Positions 25,784 to 33,937 of a DNA stretch of 64,000 bases are shown piece after piece. The stretch is from Glaesserella parasuis (GTDB lineage Bacteria > Pseudomonadota > Gammaproteobacteria > Enterobacterales > Pasteurellaceae), in the NCBI RefSeq assembly GCF_002015085.1, contig NZ_MUXW01000020.1:1-64000 (forward strand). Reading direction: 5' to 3'. Position 1 is the first letter of the stretch. The number at the start of each line of letters is the position of its first letter. The translations under genes and the position numbers were made by a program. The notes under the pieces were generated by a model. That model was not told where the DNA came from. It saw only the letters and a program-made list of their open reading frames with translations, and made no database searches.

Positions 25784-26107
25784 ATGAGTATCACCCTAAC
25801 AGAAACTGCGGCAGATCGTGTTCGTACCTTCCTTGAAAACCGTGGCAAAGGCATCGGTTTAAGGCTGGGTGTCAAAACATCGGGCTGTTCAGGGTTAGCT
25901 TATGTCCTTGAATTTGTTGATGTATTAAACGAAGATGATCACGTTTTTGAACAACACGGTGTTAAAATTATTGTAGATGAAAAAAGCCTTGTTTACCTCA
26001 GTGGCACGGAATTAGATTTTGTCAAAGAAGGATTAAACGAAGGATTTAAGTACAACAACCCAAATGTGAAGAATGAATGTGGTTGTGGTGAAAGTTTTAA
26101 CGTCTAA
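25784..26107 (+). CDS. iscA: Iron-sulfur assembly A-type carrier IscA
   Basis: This A-type carrier receives clusters from IscU and delivers them to [4Fe-4S] targets. It has 107 residues with the three family cysteines Cys35 (KTSGCSGLAY), Cys99 and Cys101 (NECGCGESF). RBS TTAGGAG precedes the ATG. It sits between the dyad repeat and hscB in the conserved isc order. Confidence 0.96.
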   Translation: MSITLTETAADRVRTFLENRGKGIGLRLGVKTSGCSGLAYVLEFVDVLNEDDHVFEQHGVKIIVDEKSLVYLSGTELDFVKEGLNEGFKYNNPNVKNECGCGESFNV

Positions 26108-26116
26108 GAGGTTATG

Positions 26117-26638
26117 ATGTCAAATCCATTTACGCTTTTTGATCTGCCTGTGCAATTCCAAGTAGATAATGCTCAACTGTCTGAGCGTTATTTAGCCTTA
26201 CAAAAATCGCTTCACCCCGATAATTTTGCGGCAAGTTCTGCGACAGAACAGCGTTTAGCAATGCAGAAATCGGCGGAAATTAATGATGCGTTACATATTC
26301 TCAAAGATCCGATTTTGCGTGCTGAAGCGATCATCGCTATTCATACGGGCGAACAGCAAGATATTGAGCAAAAAAGTAACCGAGATATGGCGTTTTTAAT
26401 GCAACAAATGGAATGGCGTGAAACCTTAGAAAGCATTGAAACCACAAAAAACGAAGCGGATCTCACCGCTTTCGCCCAAGAGATTGAACAACAGCAAAAA
26501 GCCATTTTACAACAACTTGAGCAAGCTCTTAATGCACAACAATGGGCGGATGCACTAGCCATTAACGACAAACTTCGTTTTATTAAAAAATTATTGGTAG
26601 AAATTGAACGAGTAGAAGAGAAGTTGTTTGAGTTTTAA
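26117..26638 (+). CDS. hscB: Co-chaperone HscB
   Basis: This J-domain co-chaperone brings IscU to HscA and stimulates its ATPase. The HPD motif is at residues 33-35 (SLHPDNF). The C-terminal three-helix domain binds IscU. Two adjacent ATG codons are possible, and the second (26117) has the better distance to AGAGG, giving 173 residues. The last 40 bases, including the stop codon, are duplicated at 27713-27752, on the other side of the rhuM gene. Confidence 0.94.
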   Translation: MSNPFTLFDLPVQFQVDNAQLSERYLALQKSLHPDNFAASSATEQRLAMQKSAEINDALHILKDPILRAEAIIAIHTGEQQDIEQKSNRDMAFLMQQMEWRETLESIETTKNEADLTAFAQEIEQQQKAILQQLEQALNAQQWADALAINDKLRFIKKLLVEIERVEEKLFEF

Positions 26639-26640
26639 TT
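26601..26640 (+). repeat. Direct repeat copy 1 (hscB 3' end)
   Basis: These 40 bases encode the end of HscB (IERVEEKLFEF and stop). They recur at 27713-27752 with only two mismatches. The pair brackets the rhuM gene. Confidence 0.85.
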
Positions 26641-26664
26641 ATGGCAGATTCGCCATAATTAAAA
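26633..26664. terminator. Stem-loop after hscB
   Basis: Perfect 13-bp arms TTTTAATTATGGC (26633-26645) and GCCATAATTAAAA (26652-26664) surround a 6-base loop and overlap the hscB stop codon. There is no T-run after it, so it may pause transcription rather than end it. It lies just upstream of rhuM. Confidence 0.55.
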
Positions 26665-26692
26665 TATCCGATTATTTGACGAGTGAATTAAC

Positions 26693-27712
26693 ATGTCTAA
26701 CTTACAGATTCCAACGAGTGCGAATATATTATTCTATACAACACCTGATGAATCAGTAAAAGTGAATGTCTTTTACCAAGATGAGACTTTTTGGCTTTCT
26801 CAAAAAAGTATGGCTGAGTTGTTTGGTGTTGATGTTCCGGCTATTTCTAAACACTTAGATAATATCTATAGTACAGGGGAGCTTGTTCAATTTTCAACCA
26901 TTTCCAAAATGGAAATAGTTCAACAAGAAGGTCATCGCCAAGTTACTCGTTTGACGAATGTTTATAATTTAGATGCAATTATTGCTGTCGGATATCGTGT
27001 AAACAGTCGGGAAGCAACACAATTTCGAATTTGGGCAACTCAAGTTTTACGTGAATTTATTTTAAAAGGTTTTGTACTTGATGATGAGCGTTTGAAACAA
27101 GGTAAACAGTTTGGTTTAGATTATTTTACTAATCTTGTTGAACGTATTCGTGAAATTAGAGCTTCTGAGCGACGATTTTACGAGAAAATTACCGATATTT
27201 ATGCTCTAGCCAGTGATTATGATAAATCTTCCGCCCATACAAAACGCTTTTTTTCCACTGTTCAAAATAAATTACATTGGGCGATTACAGGCAAAACAGC
27301 TGCAGAGTTGATTTATACACAAGCCGATGCAGAAGCTATAAATATGGGATTAACAACTTGGAAAAATGCACCGGATGGAAAAATTTTAAAGAGTGATGTC
27401 AGTATTGCTAAAAATTATTTAAGCGAGCAACATATTAAAGAGTTAGAACAGTTGGTTTCAGCTTATTTAGATTTAGCAGAGAATAGAGCTACTCGCCAAA
27501 TTTTAACATCAATGGCAGAATGGGAAACTTTTTTAGATAGCTTCTTAACTTTATCAAATTATCCGATTTTACGAGATAAAGGAAAAATAAGTCACGAAAT
27601 GGCAAAATTAAAAGCTGAACAGGAATATGATAAATTTAGAATAAAGCAGGATCGTATTTACAGAAGTGATTTTAATCATTTTTTAGAAGCGACATTGAAA
27701 CTAAAAAAGTAA
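26693..27712 (+). CDS. RhuM-family protein inserted in the isc operon
   Basis: This 339-residue protein is of the virulence RhuM family (named after a Salmonella SPI-3 gene), whose biochemical role is unknown. The N-terminal part is a DNA-binding-like module: FWLSQKSMAELFGVDVPAISKHLDNIYSTGEL, then TRLTNVYNLDAIIAVGYRVNSREATQFRIWATQVLREFILKGF. The central and C-terminal parts are mainly helical (KITDIYALASDYD, HWAITGKTAAELIY). RhuM genes are often found on mobile or accessory DNA. Here it splits hscB from hscA and is flanked by 40-base direct repeats of the hscB end, so it looks like an inserted cassette. No integrase accompanies it. Confidence 0.8.
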   Translation: MSNLQIPTSANILFYTTPDESVKVNVFYQDETFWLSQKSMAELFGVDVPAISKHLDNIYSTGELVQFSTISKMEIVQQEGHRQVTRLTNVYNLDAIIAVGYRVNSREATQFRIWATQVLREFILKGFVLDDERLKQGKQFGLDYFTNLVERIREIRASERRFYEKITDIYALASDYDKSSAHTKRFFSTVQNKLHWAITGKTAAELIYTQADAEAINMGLTTWKNAPDGKILKSDVSIAKNYLSEQHIKELEQLVSAYLDLAENRATRQILTSMAEWETFLDSFLTLSNYPILRDKGKISHEMAKLKAEQEYDKFRIKQDRIYRSDFNHFLEATLKLKK

Positions 27713-27752
27713 AAATTGAGCGAGTAGAAGAGAAGTTGTTTGAATTTTAATT
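27713..27752 (+). repeat. Direct repeat copy 2 (hscB 3'-end duplication)
   Basis: This 40-base copy of the hscB end has 38 identities with 26601-26640 and still reads KIERVEEKLFEF and stop in one frame. It begins right at the rhuM stop codon. The bases that follow (TGTGGTATTCGCATAA) keep partial similarity to those after copy 1 (TGGCAGATTCGCCATAA). Confidence 0.85.
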
Positions 27753-27775
27753 GTGTGGTATTCGCATAAAAGAAA

Positions 27776-27803
27776 GTAGGGACGCCACGCGTGGCGTCCC
27801 TAC
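27776..27803. repeat. GTAGGG...CCCTAC perfect palindrome, 28 bp
   Basis: A perfect 28-base palindrome runs from GTAGGGACGCCACG to its exact complement with no loop. It lies 14 bases before the DUF2625 start codon. It closely resembles the left half of the element at 5415. Confidence 0.8.
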
Positions 27804-27817
27804 ATAGAAAAATAAAT

Positions 27818-28453
27818 ATGAAAACCCTCGAAGAGCTGAATGATAAACAAAAATCCGCTTGGACAATTATGCAAGATTGGTTCAAGCAAGCGAATAACCA
27901 TTATGAAATCCTGCCGAGAGATGTGGAAAATGCAGGGGCAGAATTGGTGGGAATGCAGTTACCGACAAGTATGCCACTGGGTGCGGTAATTTATGAAACG
28001 GGCGGTATTTTAGTCGATCACGGCTGGTTACGCATTTTAGGTTCGGGTAATGAGAAACTGCCACGCGGTTTGTTTGAGTGGAATTTTGGTAAAACCTTTG
28101 AACAATCGGGCGAAAGACCGTTTCATTTACTGATTGCTGATGATGCCATTGGTGGTTATTTTGCGGTGAACGGGGGCGGATTAGGCGAAAAAGTCGGTTT
28201 AGTTCATTATTTCCACCCGAAAAAGCAGAAATGGGAAAGTATTGGCTTAAATTATTCACAATTTATCGGCTGGGCATTAACTGCCGATATTGCTAGTTTT
28301 TACCACAGCCTGCGTAGTGAAAATTGGCAAGCTGAGATTGCAGATTTAAACGGCAATCAAGTGATAAATTTAGACACAAAACAAAAACAACCGATTGAAC
28401 GCCATTATCAAGCGACATTTGCGCCTGATGATATGGGGTATACGGTGAATTAA
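27818..28453 (+). CDS. DUF2625 family protein
   Basis: This is a 211-residue soluble protein with no signal peptide or membrane segment. The stretch LGAVIYETGGILVDHGWLRILGSG, followed by FHLLIADDAIGGYFAVNGG, is the DUF2625 signature; no function has been assigned to the family. The start ATG 27818 (MKTLEELNDKQKSAW) matches the family N-terminus; an upstream in-frame start lies within the palindrome and is rejected. It lies between the rhuM cassette and hscA, so it is a second non-isc gene inside the isc operon. Confidence 0.8.
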   Translation: MKTLEELNDKQKSAWTIMQDWFKQANNHYEILPRDVENAGAELVGMQLPTSMPLGAVIYETGGILVDHGWLRILGSGNEKLPRGLFEWNFGKTFEQSGERPFHLLIADDAIGGYFAVNGGGLGEKVGLVHYFHPKKQKWESIGLNYSQFIGWALTADIASFYHSLRSENWQAEIADLNGNQVINLDTKQKQPIERHYQATFAPDDMGYTVN

Positions 28454-28460
28454 CATAATC

Positions 28461-28602
28461 CCTTCCCCCGTTTACGGGGGAAGGTGCCGAAGTCGGATGG
28501 GGGGCAAACGAAGTTTGCAAAATTTTTTCAAAATCAAACCGCTTGTAGTTGTCCTAACGGACAATCCCCTCTCCCTAGCCCTCCCCCGTAAACGGGGGAG
28601 GG
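28461..28602. repeat. Two CCCCC/GGGGG dyads and a half uptake signal before hscA
   Basis: Hairpins at 28461-28484 (CCTTCCCCCGTTTACGGGGG..) and 28579-28602 (CCCTCCCCCGTAAACGGGGG..) flank a stretch containing ACCGCTTGT, a reverse uptake signal. No separate promoter for hscA is obvious. Confidence 0.65.
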
Positions 28603-28627
28603 GAATGAGTTATAGAGAGATAATAAA

Positions 28628-30484
28628 ATGGCATTACTTCAAATTGCAGAACCAGGGCAAACGGCAGCGCCGCACCAACATCGCTTGGCGGTGGGGATTG
28701 ACCTTGGGACGACAAATTCTTTAGTAGCAACGGTGCGTAGCGGACAAGCTCAGGTATTACTTGATGAGAAAGAGCGTGCGTTAGTGCCGTCAGTAGTACA
28801 TTATGCGGCTGAGAATAAAGTTGTTGGTGTGGAAGCCTTTGAGCAAGCAGCAGCTGATCCGCAACATACAGTGATTTCTGTAAAGCGTTTAATTGGTCGT
28901 TCTTTGGCAGATGTTGAACAGCGTTATCCAAATCTGCCTTATCAATTTGTTGCGACGGATAACGGCTTGCCGTTAATTCAAACGCCACAAGGCAATAAAA
29001 GCCCGATTGAAGTGTCTGCCGATATTTTAAGTCACTTAAATCAATTTGCAGAAAAATGCTTGGCGGGTGAATTGGCTGGCGTGGTGATTACTGTGCCTGC
29101 CTATTTTGATGATGCACAACGTCAAAGTACCAAAGATGCCGCTCGTTTGGCGGGGCTTAATGTATTGCGTTTATTAAATGAGCCAACTGCTGCGGCTATT
29201 GCTTATGGCTTGGATAGCGGTCAAGAAGGCGTGATTGCTGTATATGACTTAGGTGGCGGTACTTTTGATATTTCGATTTTACGCCTGAGCCGTGGTGTAT
29301 TTGAAGTTTTGGCAACAGGTGGCGATACCGCTTTAGGTGGCGATGATTTCGATCATCTGTTAGCGAATTGGATTGCGGAACAAGCAGGTATTCAGCCAAA
29401 TACAGCAAGTCAGCAACGTGAACTACTTACTCTTGCCACTCAAGTGAAAATTGGCTTATCACAAGCGGACAGTTTTACTGCAAAATTTGCAAATTGGCAG
29501 GGTGAAATCAGCCGTTTGCAATTTAATGAGCTAATCCAACCGCTTGTAAAACGCTCGTTAATGACTTGTCGCCGAGCCTTGAAAGATGCTGGGGTAGAAG
29601 CTCAAGAAGTGCGTGAAGTTGTGATGGTTGGTGGCTCAACGAGAGTACCTTTTGTGCGTGAACAAGTAGGCGAATTTTTCGGCAAAACGCCATTAACCTC
29701 TATTGACCCCGATAAAGTGGTGGCGTTGGGTGCAGCTATTCAAGCGGATATTTTAGTCGGCAATAAGCCTGATGCAGAAATGTTGTTGCTAGATGTTGTA
29801 CCACTTTCGCTAGGGATCGAAACGATGGGCGGATTGGTGGAAAAAATCATTCCTCGCAATACCACTATTCCTGTGGCAAAAGCACAAGAGTTCACCACAT
29901 TTAAAGATGGGCAGACAGCGATGACGGTTCACGTTGTACAAGGTGAACGTGAGTTAGTCGATGATTGCCGTTCACTTGGACGTTTTACCTTGCGTGGTAT
30001 TCCACCGATGGTCGCTGGTGCGGCACACATTCGCGTGACTTATCAAGTCGATGCGGACGGGTTACTGAGTGTCACCGCAATGGAAAAATCAACCAAAGTG
30101 CAAGCGTCTATCCAAATTAAGCCGTCTTACGGTTTAACGGACGAAGAAGTCACCGAAATGATTAAATCGTCAATGACGAATGCGAAGCAAGATATGGAAG
30201 CCCGTCAGCTGGCGGAACAGCGTGTGGAGGCAGATCGTGTGATTGATAGCGTTGTCATTGCGTTGCAAGAAGATGGTGCAGAGCTACTTTCGGTTGATGA
30301 ATTTAAAGGGATTGAAGCGGAATTACAGAAATTGATTTACGCAAAACAAGGAACAGATCGCCAAGCTATCCAGCAAGGTATTAAAGATCTTGATATTGCC
30401 ACCCAAGAATTTGCCGCTAGACGAATGAATTTATCCATTCAAAAAGCCTTAGCAGGTAAGGCGGTTGATGAGGTGATGGGATAA
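28628..30484 (+). CDS. hscA: Hsp70-type chaperone HscA for iron-sulfur cluster transfer
   Basis: This specialised DnaK homologue releases clusters from IscU. The N-terminal ATPase domain begins at VGIDLGTTNSLVATV, with LNEPTAAAIAYGLD, VYDLGGGTFDISIL and VMVGGSTRVPFVR. The substrate-binding domain follows from about residue 390 (LDVVPLSLGIETMGGLVEKIIPRNTTIP), then a helical lid. 618 residues agrees with the family. It is displaced from hscB by two extra genes and several repeats, so its coupling to the iscR promoter is uncertain. Confidence 0.96.
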   Translation: MALLQIAEPGQTAAPHQHRLAVGIDLGTTNSLVATVRSGQAQVLLDEKERALVPSVVHYAAENKVVGVEAFEQAAADPQHTVISVKRLIGRSLADVEQRYPNLPYQFVATDNGLPLIQTPQGNKSPIEVSADILSHLNQFAEKCLAGELAGVVITVPAYFDDAQRQSTKDAARLAGLNVLRLLNEPTAAAIAYGLDSGQEGVIAVYDLGGGTFDISILRLSRGVFEVLATGGDTALGGDDFDHLLANWIAEQAGIQPNTASQQRELLTLATQVKIGLSQADSFTAKFANWQGEISRLQFNELIQPLVKRSLMTCRRALKDAGVEAQEVREVVMVGGSTRVPFVREQVGEFFGKTPLTSIDPDKVVALGAAIQADILVGNKPDAEMLLLDVVPLSLGIETMGGLVEKIIPRNTTIPVAKAQEFTTFKDGQTAMTVHVVQGERELVDDCRSLGRFTLRGIPPMVAGAAHIRVTYQVDADGLLSVTAMEKSTKVQASIQIKPSYGLTDEEVTEMIKSSMTNAKQDMEARQLAEQRVEADRVIDSVVIALQEDGAELLSVDEFKGIEAELQKLIYAKQGTDRQAIQQGIKDLDIATQEFAARRMNLSIQKALAGKAVDEVMG

Positions 30485-30490
30485 AATCCA

Positions 30491-30550
30491 GTAGGGACAC
30501 ACTGCGTGTGTCCGCAAAATAAATAACGGACACACGCAGTGTGTCCCTAC
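30491..30550. repeat. GTAGGGACACAC dyad repeat, 60 bp
   Basis: GTAGGGACACACTGCGTGTG and its complement lie around a short AT-rich loop. Each arm is also self-complementary, so alternative hairpins are possible. It separates hscA from fdx. Confidence 0.75.
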
Positions 30551-30578
30551 AAATAAACAGAAGATATTAGAGGACATT

Positions 30579-30920
30579 ATGCCAAAAATTGTTTTTCTTC
30601 CACACGAAGAATTTTGCCCAGAGGGTATGGTTGTTGAAGCTCAAGCGGGTGAAAACTTATTAGAAGTTGCTCACAATGCAGGAGTTGAAATTCATCACGC
30701 TTGTGACTGTTCTTGTGCTTGCACTACTTGTCACGTTGTAATTCGTGAAGGTTTTGACAGCTTAAATGAAACATCAGATCAAGAAGAAGATATGTTAGAC
30801 AAAGCGTGGGGCTTAGAAATCGACAGCCGCTTGTCTTGTCAATGTATTGTGGGTGAAGAAGATCTCGTTGTTGAAATTCCAAAATATAACTTAAACCACG
30901 CAAATGAGGCAGCACACTAA
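30579..30920 (+). CDS. fdx: [2Fe-2S] ferredoxin of the isc system
   Basis: This adrenodoxin-type ferredoxin supplies electrons for cluster assembly. The ligand cysteines are Cys42, Cys48, Cys51 and Cys87 (HHACDCSCACTTCHVV and SCQC), with extra cysteines in the same loop as in E. coli Fdx. It has 113 residues. RBS GAGGA precedes the ATG. Its last base overlaps the first base of iscX. Confidence 0.95.
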   Translation: MPKIVFLPHEEFCPEGMVVEAQAGENLLEVAHNAGVEIHHACDCSCACTTCHVVIREGFDSLNETSDQEEDMLDKAWGLEIDSRLSCQCIVGEEDLVVEIPKYNLNHANEAAH

Positions 30921-31114
30921 TGAAATGGACTGATGTAAGAATGATCGCAGAAAATCTGTATGATATGAACCCAGATTTAGATCCAACCACCGTGCGTTTT
31001 ACTGATATGCATAAATGGATCTGTGAGATGGAAGATTTTGAGGATGATCCAGAAGCGTCAAATGAACATATCTTGGAAGCGATTTTAACGATTTGGTTAG
31101 AAGAGTATGAATAA
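30920..31114 (+). CDS. iscX: IscX, iron-sulfur assembly modulator
   Basis: This acidic 64-residue protein is a small frataxin-like regulator that binds iron and IscS. It has the family start MKWTDVRMIAENLYDMNPDLDPTTVRFTDM and the W.CEMEDFEDDP acidic face. It is the last isc gene and overlaps fdx by one base. Confidence 0.94.
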   Translation: MKWTDVRMIAENLYDMNPDLDPTTVRFTDMHKWICEMEDFEDDPEASNEHILEAILTIWLEEYE

Positions 31115-31135
31115 CCCCATAGGGCTGTAAAACAA

Positions 31136-31176
31136 AAAGTTGGTAATAATTATATTCCTGATTCTTACCAACTCTT
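31136..31176. terminator. Bidirectional terminator between iscX and the ABC exporter
   Basis: AGTTGGTAA (31138-31146) pairs with TTACCAACT (31165-31173), with an A-run on the left and CTTT on the right. It lies between two convergent genes. Confidence 0.65.
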
Positions 31177-31198
31177 TGATTTAAATAGTTCTTCTATC

Positions 31199-33049
31199 TT
31201 ATATATCGTCCTGTAATTCCTGCAAGAACCCACCACTTTGATGAGCCCACAGTTTTGCATAGACACCATTGAGAGCTAATAATTCCTCGTGACTACCTTG
31301 CTCAACAATTTCGCCTTTATCTAATACAATCAAGCGATCCATTGCCATAATGGTCGATAAACGGTGTGCAATGGCAACGACAGTTTTCCCTTCCATTAAT
31401 TCGGTCAAATTTTCTTGAATAGCGACTTCCACTTCAGAGTCTAAGGCACTGGTTGCTTCATCTAATAATAAAATCGGTGCGTCTTTCAACATCACACGAG
31501 CAATCGCAATACGTTGACGTTGTCCGCCTGAGAGTTTCACGCCTCGTTCGCCGACGTGTGCATCATAGCCTGTTCTGCCTTTAGCATCACTGAGAAGCGG
31601 AATAAAATCAGAGGCAGAGGCTCGCTCAACGGCTTTAAGCATTTCTGCTTCTGTCGCCGTTGGACGACCATAAAGCAAATTATCTCGAACGGAACGATGT
31701 AATAATGAGGTGTCTTGGGTCACTAAACCAATTTGCGAGCGTAGGCTTTCTTGTGTTACATCACAAATGTTTTGCCCATCAATTTCCACGGAGCCTTTTT
31801 GCACATCATAAAAACGTAACAACAAATTCGTTAAAGTAGATTTTCCTGCCCCACTACGCCCCACTAAACCCACTTTTTCACCCGCCTTGATATGTAAATC
31901 AAAGCCTTTCAGTAGAGGCTTTTTCGCATTATAGGCAAAATCAACCTGATTAAATCGAATTTCACCTTGTGCCACTTCAAGCGGTTTTGCCTCTGCTTTA
32001 TCTACAATTGTTCTTGGCTTGGATAAAGTTTCCATTCCATCTTGTACTGTCCCTAAGTTTTCAAATAAGCTAGCAAACTCCCACATAATCCATTGTGATA
32101 GACCTTTAATGCGTAACGCCAAAGCAGTAGAAGTGGCGATTGCCCCTGCAGTCACTTCACCTAACGTCCAAAGCCATAGCCCAATACCTGCGGTGATCGT
32201 AATTAATGCGATACTACTAAAATAGGTCAATGTTTCAATCGTTGTCACTAAACGCATCTGTTTATGTACTGTTACCATAAACTCTTCCATCGACTCTTTG
32301 GCATAGCGAGATTCTCGATTACCGTGAGAAAACAGCTTCACTGTCGCAATGTTTGAATAAGCGTCGGTAATTCGCCCTGTCATTAAACTGCGAGCATCGG
32401 ATTGCTCTTGAGCTGCTTGAGCAAGTTTTGGCACATATAACCAAATAATCGTTGCCAAACTGACTACCCAAATAATAAAAGGCAAAAATAGCCAGCCATC
32501 AAGCTGAAGCAAAATTACACTGGTTGTCGTCAAATACACAATCGCATAGACCAGCATATCCGCACAGGTCATCAACACATCACGCACGGCTAATGCTGTT
32601 TGCATCACCTTAGCAGATACACGCCCAGCAAACTCGTCCTGATAAAAGCTCATACTTTGTCCGAGCATCAAACGGTGGAAATTCCAACGCAACCGCATCG
32701 GAAACACCCCTTGTAACGACTGAAAGCGAACAGCACAGCCGAGATAGACGAACACCACGCTCATCAATGCCACAATCAGCATCAATATCAGAGAAGTGCC
32801 TTTTTCTTGCCACAATTGTTGAGCAGAATAAGTGTTTACCCAGTCCACCAACTCGCCCATATACTGAAACAAAATCCCTTCAATAATGCCTATAAATGCA
32901 ACAAAAATGATTAACGCCACAAAATAGCTTCTCATTCCTTTGGTGCTTTCAAAAATAAAAGGAATAACCTTTGCTCGAGGCGTATTCGGCATATCTTCTG
33001 GATAAGGATTAATGCGATTTTCAAACCAATCAAATAATTTATTTAACAC
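31199..33049 (-). CDS. ABC exporter, fused permease and ATPase
   Basis: This is a 616-residue half-transporter that should work as a homodimer. Six transmembrane helices (about residues 40-330) are followed by a nucleotide-binding domain with Walker A GRSGAGKST near 392, Q-loop VTQDTSLLH, signature LSGGQRQRIAIARV, Walker B ILLLDEATSALD and the switch His in AHRLST. It resembles the family of multidrug or lipid exporters, and a similar uncharacterised ABC protein exists in H. influenzae. The substrate cannot be told from sequence. It appears to be a single-gene unit between a convergent terminator and luxS. Confidence 0.88.
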   Translation of the reverse strand: MLNKLFDWFENRINPYPEDMPNTPRAKVIPFIFESTKGMRSYFVALIIFVAFIGIIEGILFQYMGELVDWVNTYSAQQLWQEKGTSLILMLIVALMSVVFVYLGCAVRFQSLQGVFPMRLRWNFHRLMLGQSMSFYQDEFAGRVSAKVMQTALAVRDVLMTCADMLVYAIVYLTTTSVILLQLDGWLFLPFIIWVVSLATIIWLYVPKLAQAAQEQSDARSLMTGRITDAYSNIATVKLFSHGNRESRYAKESMEEFMVTVHKQMRLVTTIETLTYFSSIALITITAGIGLWLWTLGEVTAGAIATSTALALRIKGLSQWIMWEFASLFENLGTVQDGMETLSKPRTIVDKAEAKPLEVAQGEIRFNQVDFAYNAKKPLLKGFDLHIKAGEKVGLVGRSGAGKSTLTNLLLRFYDVQKGSVEIDGQNICDVTQESLRSQIGLVTQDTSLLHRSVRDNLLYGRPTATEAEMLKAVERASASDFIPLLSDAKGRTGYDAHVGERGVKLSGGQRQRIAIARVMLKDAPILLLDEATSALDSEVEVAIQENLTELMEGKTVVAIAHRLSTIMAMDRLIVLDKGEIVEQGSHEELLALNGVYAKLWAHQSGGFLQELQDDI

Positions 33050-33097
33050 GGGCTTTCCTTATAAGTATGGTAGGTAAAAATTGCAAGGTAATAAAAT

Positions 33098-33126
33098 GTA
33101 GCGGACACACTCAGTGTGCCCCCTAC
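33098..33126. repeat. Degenerate GTAG..CTAC dyad repeat
   Basis: GTAGCGGACACACTCAGTGTG, then CCCCCTAC, is a diverged copy of the GTAGGGACACAC type seen at 30491. It lies between luxS and the ABC exporter. Confidence 0.55.
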
Positions 33127-33164
33127 CATTTGAAAAGAAACTATTGTTAGTTCCGTAGCAATAA

Positions 33165-33674
33165 CTATGGATTTAGCAATTTCTCATCTAATGCTAAATC
33201 TTCGTTACGGTTAATACCAATCGGTTGTTTTAACACATTACGCGCAATTTCGTGTGCATCAGCTAAAGAGTGTTCTTTATAAGAGCCACATTGATATTCG
33301 TTTAATTCAGGAATTTTAGACTCATCAGGCACTTTTTCTAACGCATCACGCATAGAGGCTTCCCACGCTTTTGCCACTTCTTCAGCCGAAGGTGAACCAA
33401 TTAACGACATATAAAATCCCGTACGGCAACCCATCGGGGAAATATCAATAATTTCAACGGTATCGCTATTGAGATGATCACGCATAAAACCAGCAAATAA
33501 ATGTTCCATGGTATGAATACCACGAGGCGATAAAATCTCAATGTTTGGACGGACAAAACGTAAATCAAATACAGTAATCGTATTGCCCTTCGGGGTTGTC
33601 ATGGTTTTTGCAACACGCACTGCTGGGGCATTCATTTTGGTGTGGTCAACTTTAAAGCTATCTAGTAAAGGCAT
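33165..33674 (-). CDS. luxS: S-ribosylhomocysteine lyase (autoinducer-2 synthase)
   Basis: LuxS cuts S-ribosylhomocysteine to homocysteine and DPD, the precursor of AI-2, in the activated methyl cycle. Zinc ligands are His54 and His58 in the HTMEH motif and Cys129 in YQCGSYKEHS; the catalytic Cys83 lies in MGCRTGFYM. It has 169 residues, the normal length. A minus-strand -10 (TATAAT, at 33707-33712) lies 33 bases before the start codon, and GGAGAAC is the RBS. It diverges from typA. Confidence 0.96.
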   Translation of the reverse strand: MPLLDSFKVDHTKMNAPAVRVAKTMTTPKGNTITVFDLRFVRPNIEILSPRGIHTMEHLFAGFMRDHLNSDTVEIIDISPMGCRTGFYMSLIGSPSAEEVAKAWEASMRDALEKVPDESKIPELNEYQCGSYKEHSLADAHEIARNVLKQPIGINRNEDLALDEKLLNP

Positions 33675-33736
33675 AACAGTTCTCCAATAAATAAAATTAT
33701 GTAGGGATTATAGCCTATTTAAGCCTGAGTTTTCAT

Positions 33737-33794
33737 ACAAGCGGTAAGTTATTCGAAATAATTTGCAAATTTTTACGCCAATCTAACCGCTTGC
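33737..33794. repeat. Inverted pair of uptake signal sequences
   Basis: CAAGCGGT (33738-33745) and ACCGCTTG (33786-33793) are inverted around TTTGCAAATTTTTACG. They lie in the divergent luxS-typA spacer, upstream of both promoters. Confidence 0.75.
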
Positions 33795-33838
33795 TTTCTA
33801 GTCAGTTTGGTGAAAATTCTGTATAATCGCCCGTCTTT

Positions 33839-33854
33839 TGTGATCTTCATCACA
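33839..33854. promoter_or_regulatory. Perfect CRP-type binding site
   Basis: TGTGATCTTCATCACA matches the CRP half-sites TGTGA and TCACA with the correct 6-base spacer, flanked by TTT and ATT. It is 12 bases downstream of a TATAAT (33822-33827) facing typA and about 140 bases upstream of the luxS promoter. It could repress the first or activate another start. Confidence 0.65.
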
Positions 33855-33870
33855 ATTTTGGATTTCGTCA

Positions 33871-33897
33871 GATGAGCTTTAGCTCATCATTTTTTAT
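33871..33897 (+). terminator. Intrinsic terminator in the typA leader
   Basis: GATGAGC (33871-33877) and GCTCATC (33882-33888) form a hairpin with loop TTTA, followed by ATTTTTTATT. It lies 41 bases before the typA start codon and downstream of the -10 at 33822, so it would act as an attenuator unless transcription starts below it. Confidence 0.65.
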
Positions 33898-33901
33898 TCT
33901 C

Positions 33902-33922
33902 GGTGGGCGAGCCCCACCCTAC
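33902..33922. repeat. Short GGTGGG..CCCACCCTAC repeat
   Basis: GGTGGGCGAGCCCCACCCTAC is a shortened member of the GTAGGGTGGG family, 16 bases before the typA start codon. Confidence 0.55.
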
Positions 33923-33937
33923 AATTAAGTTATTTCA

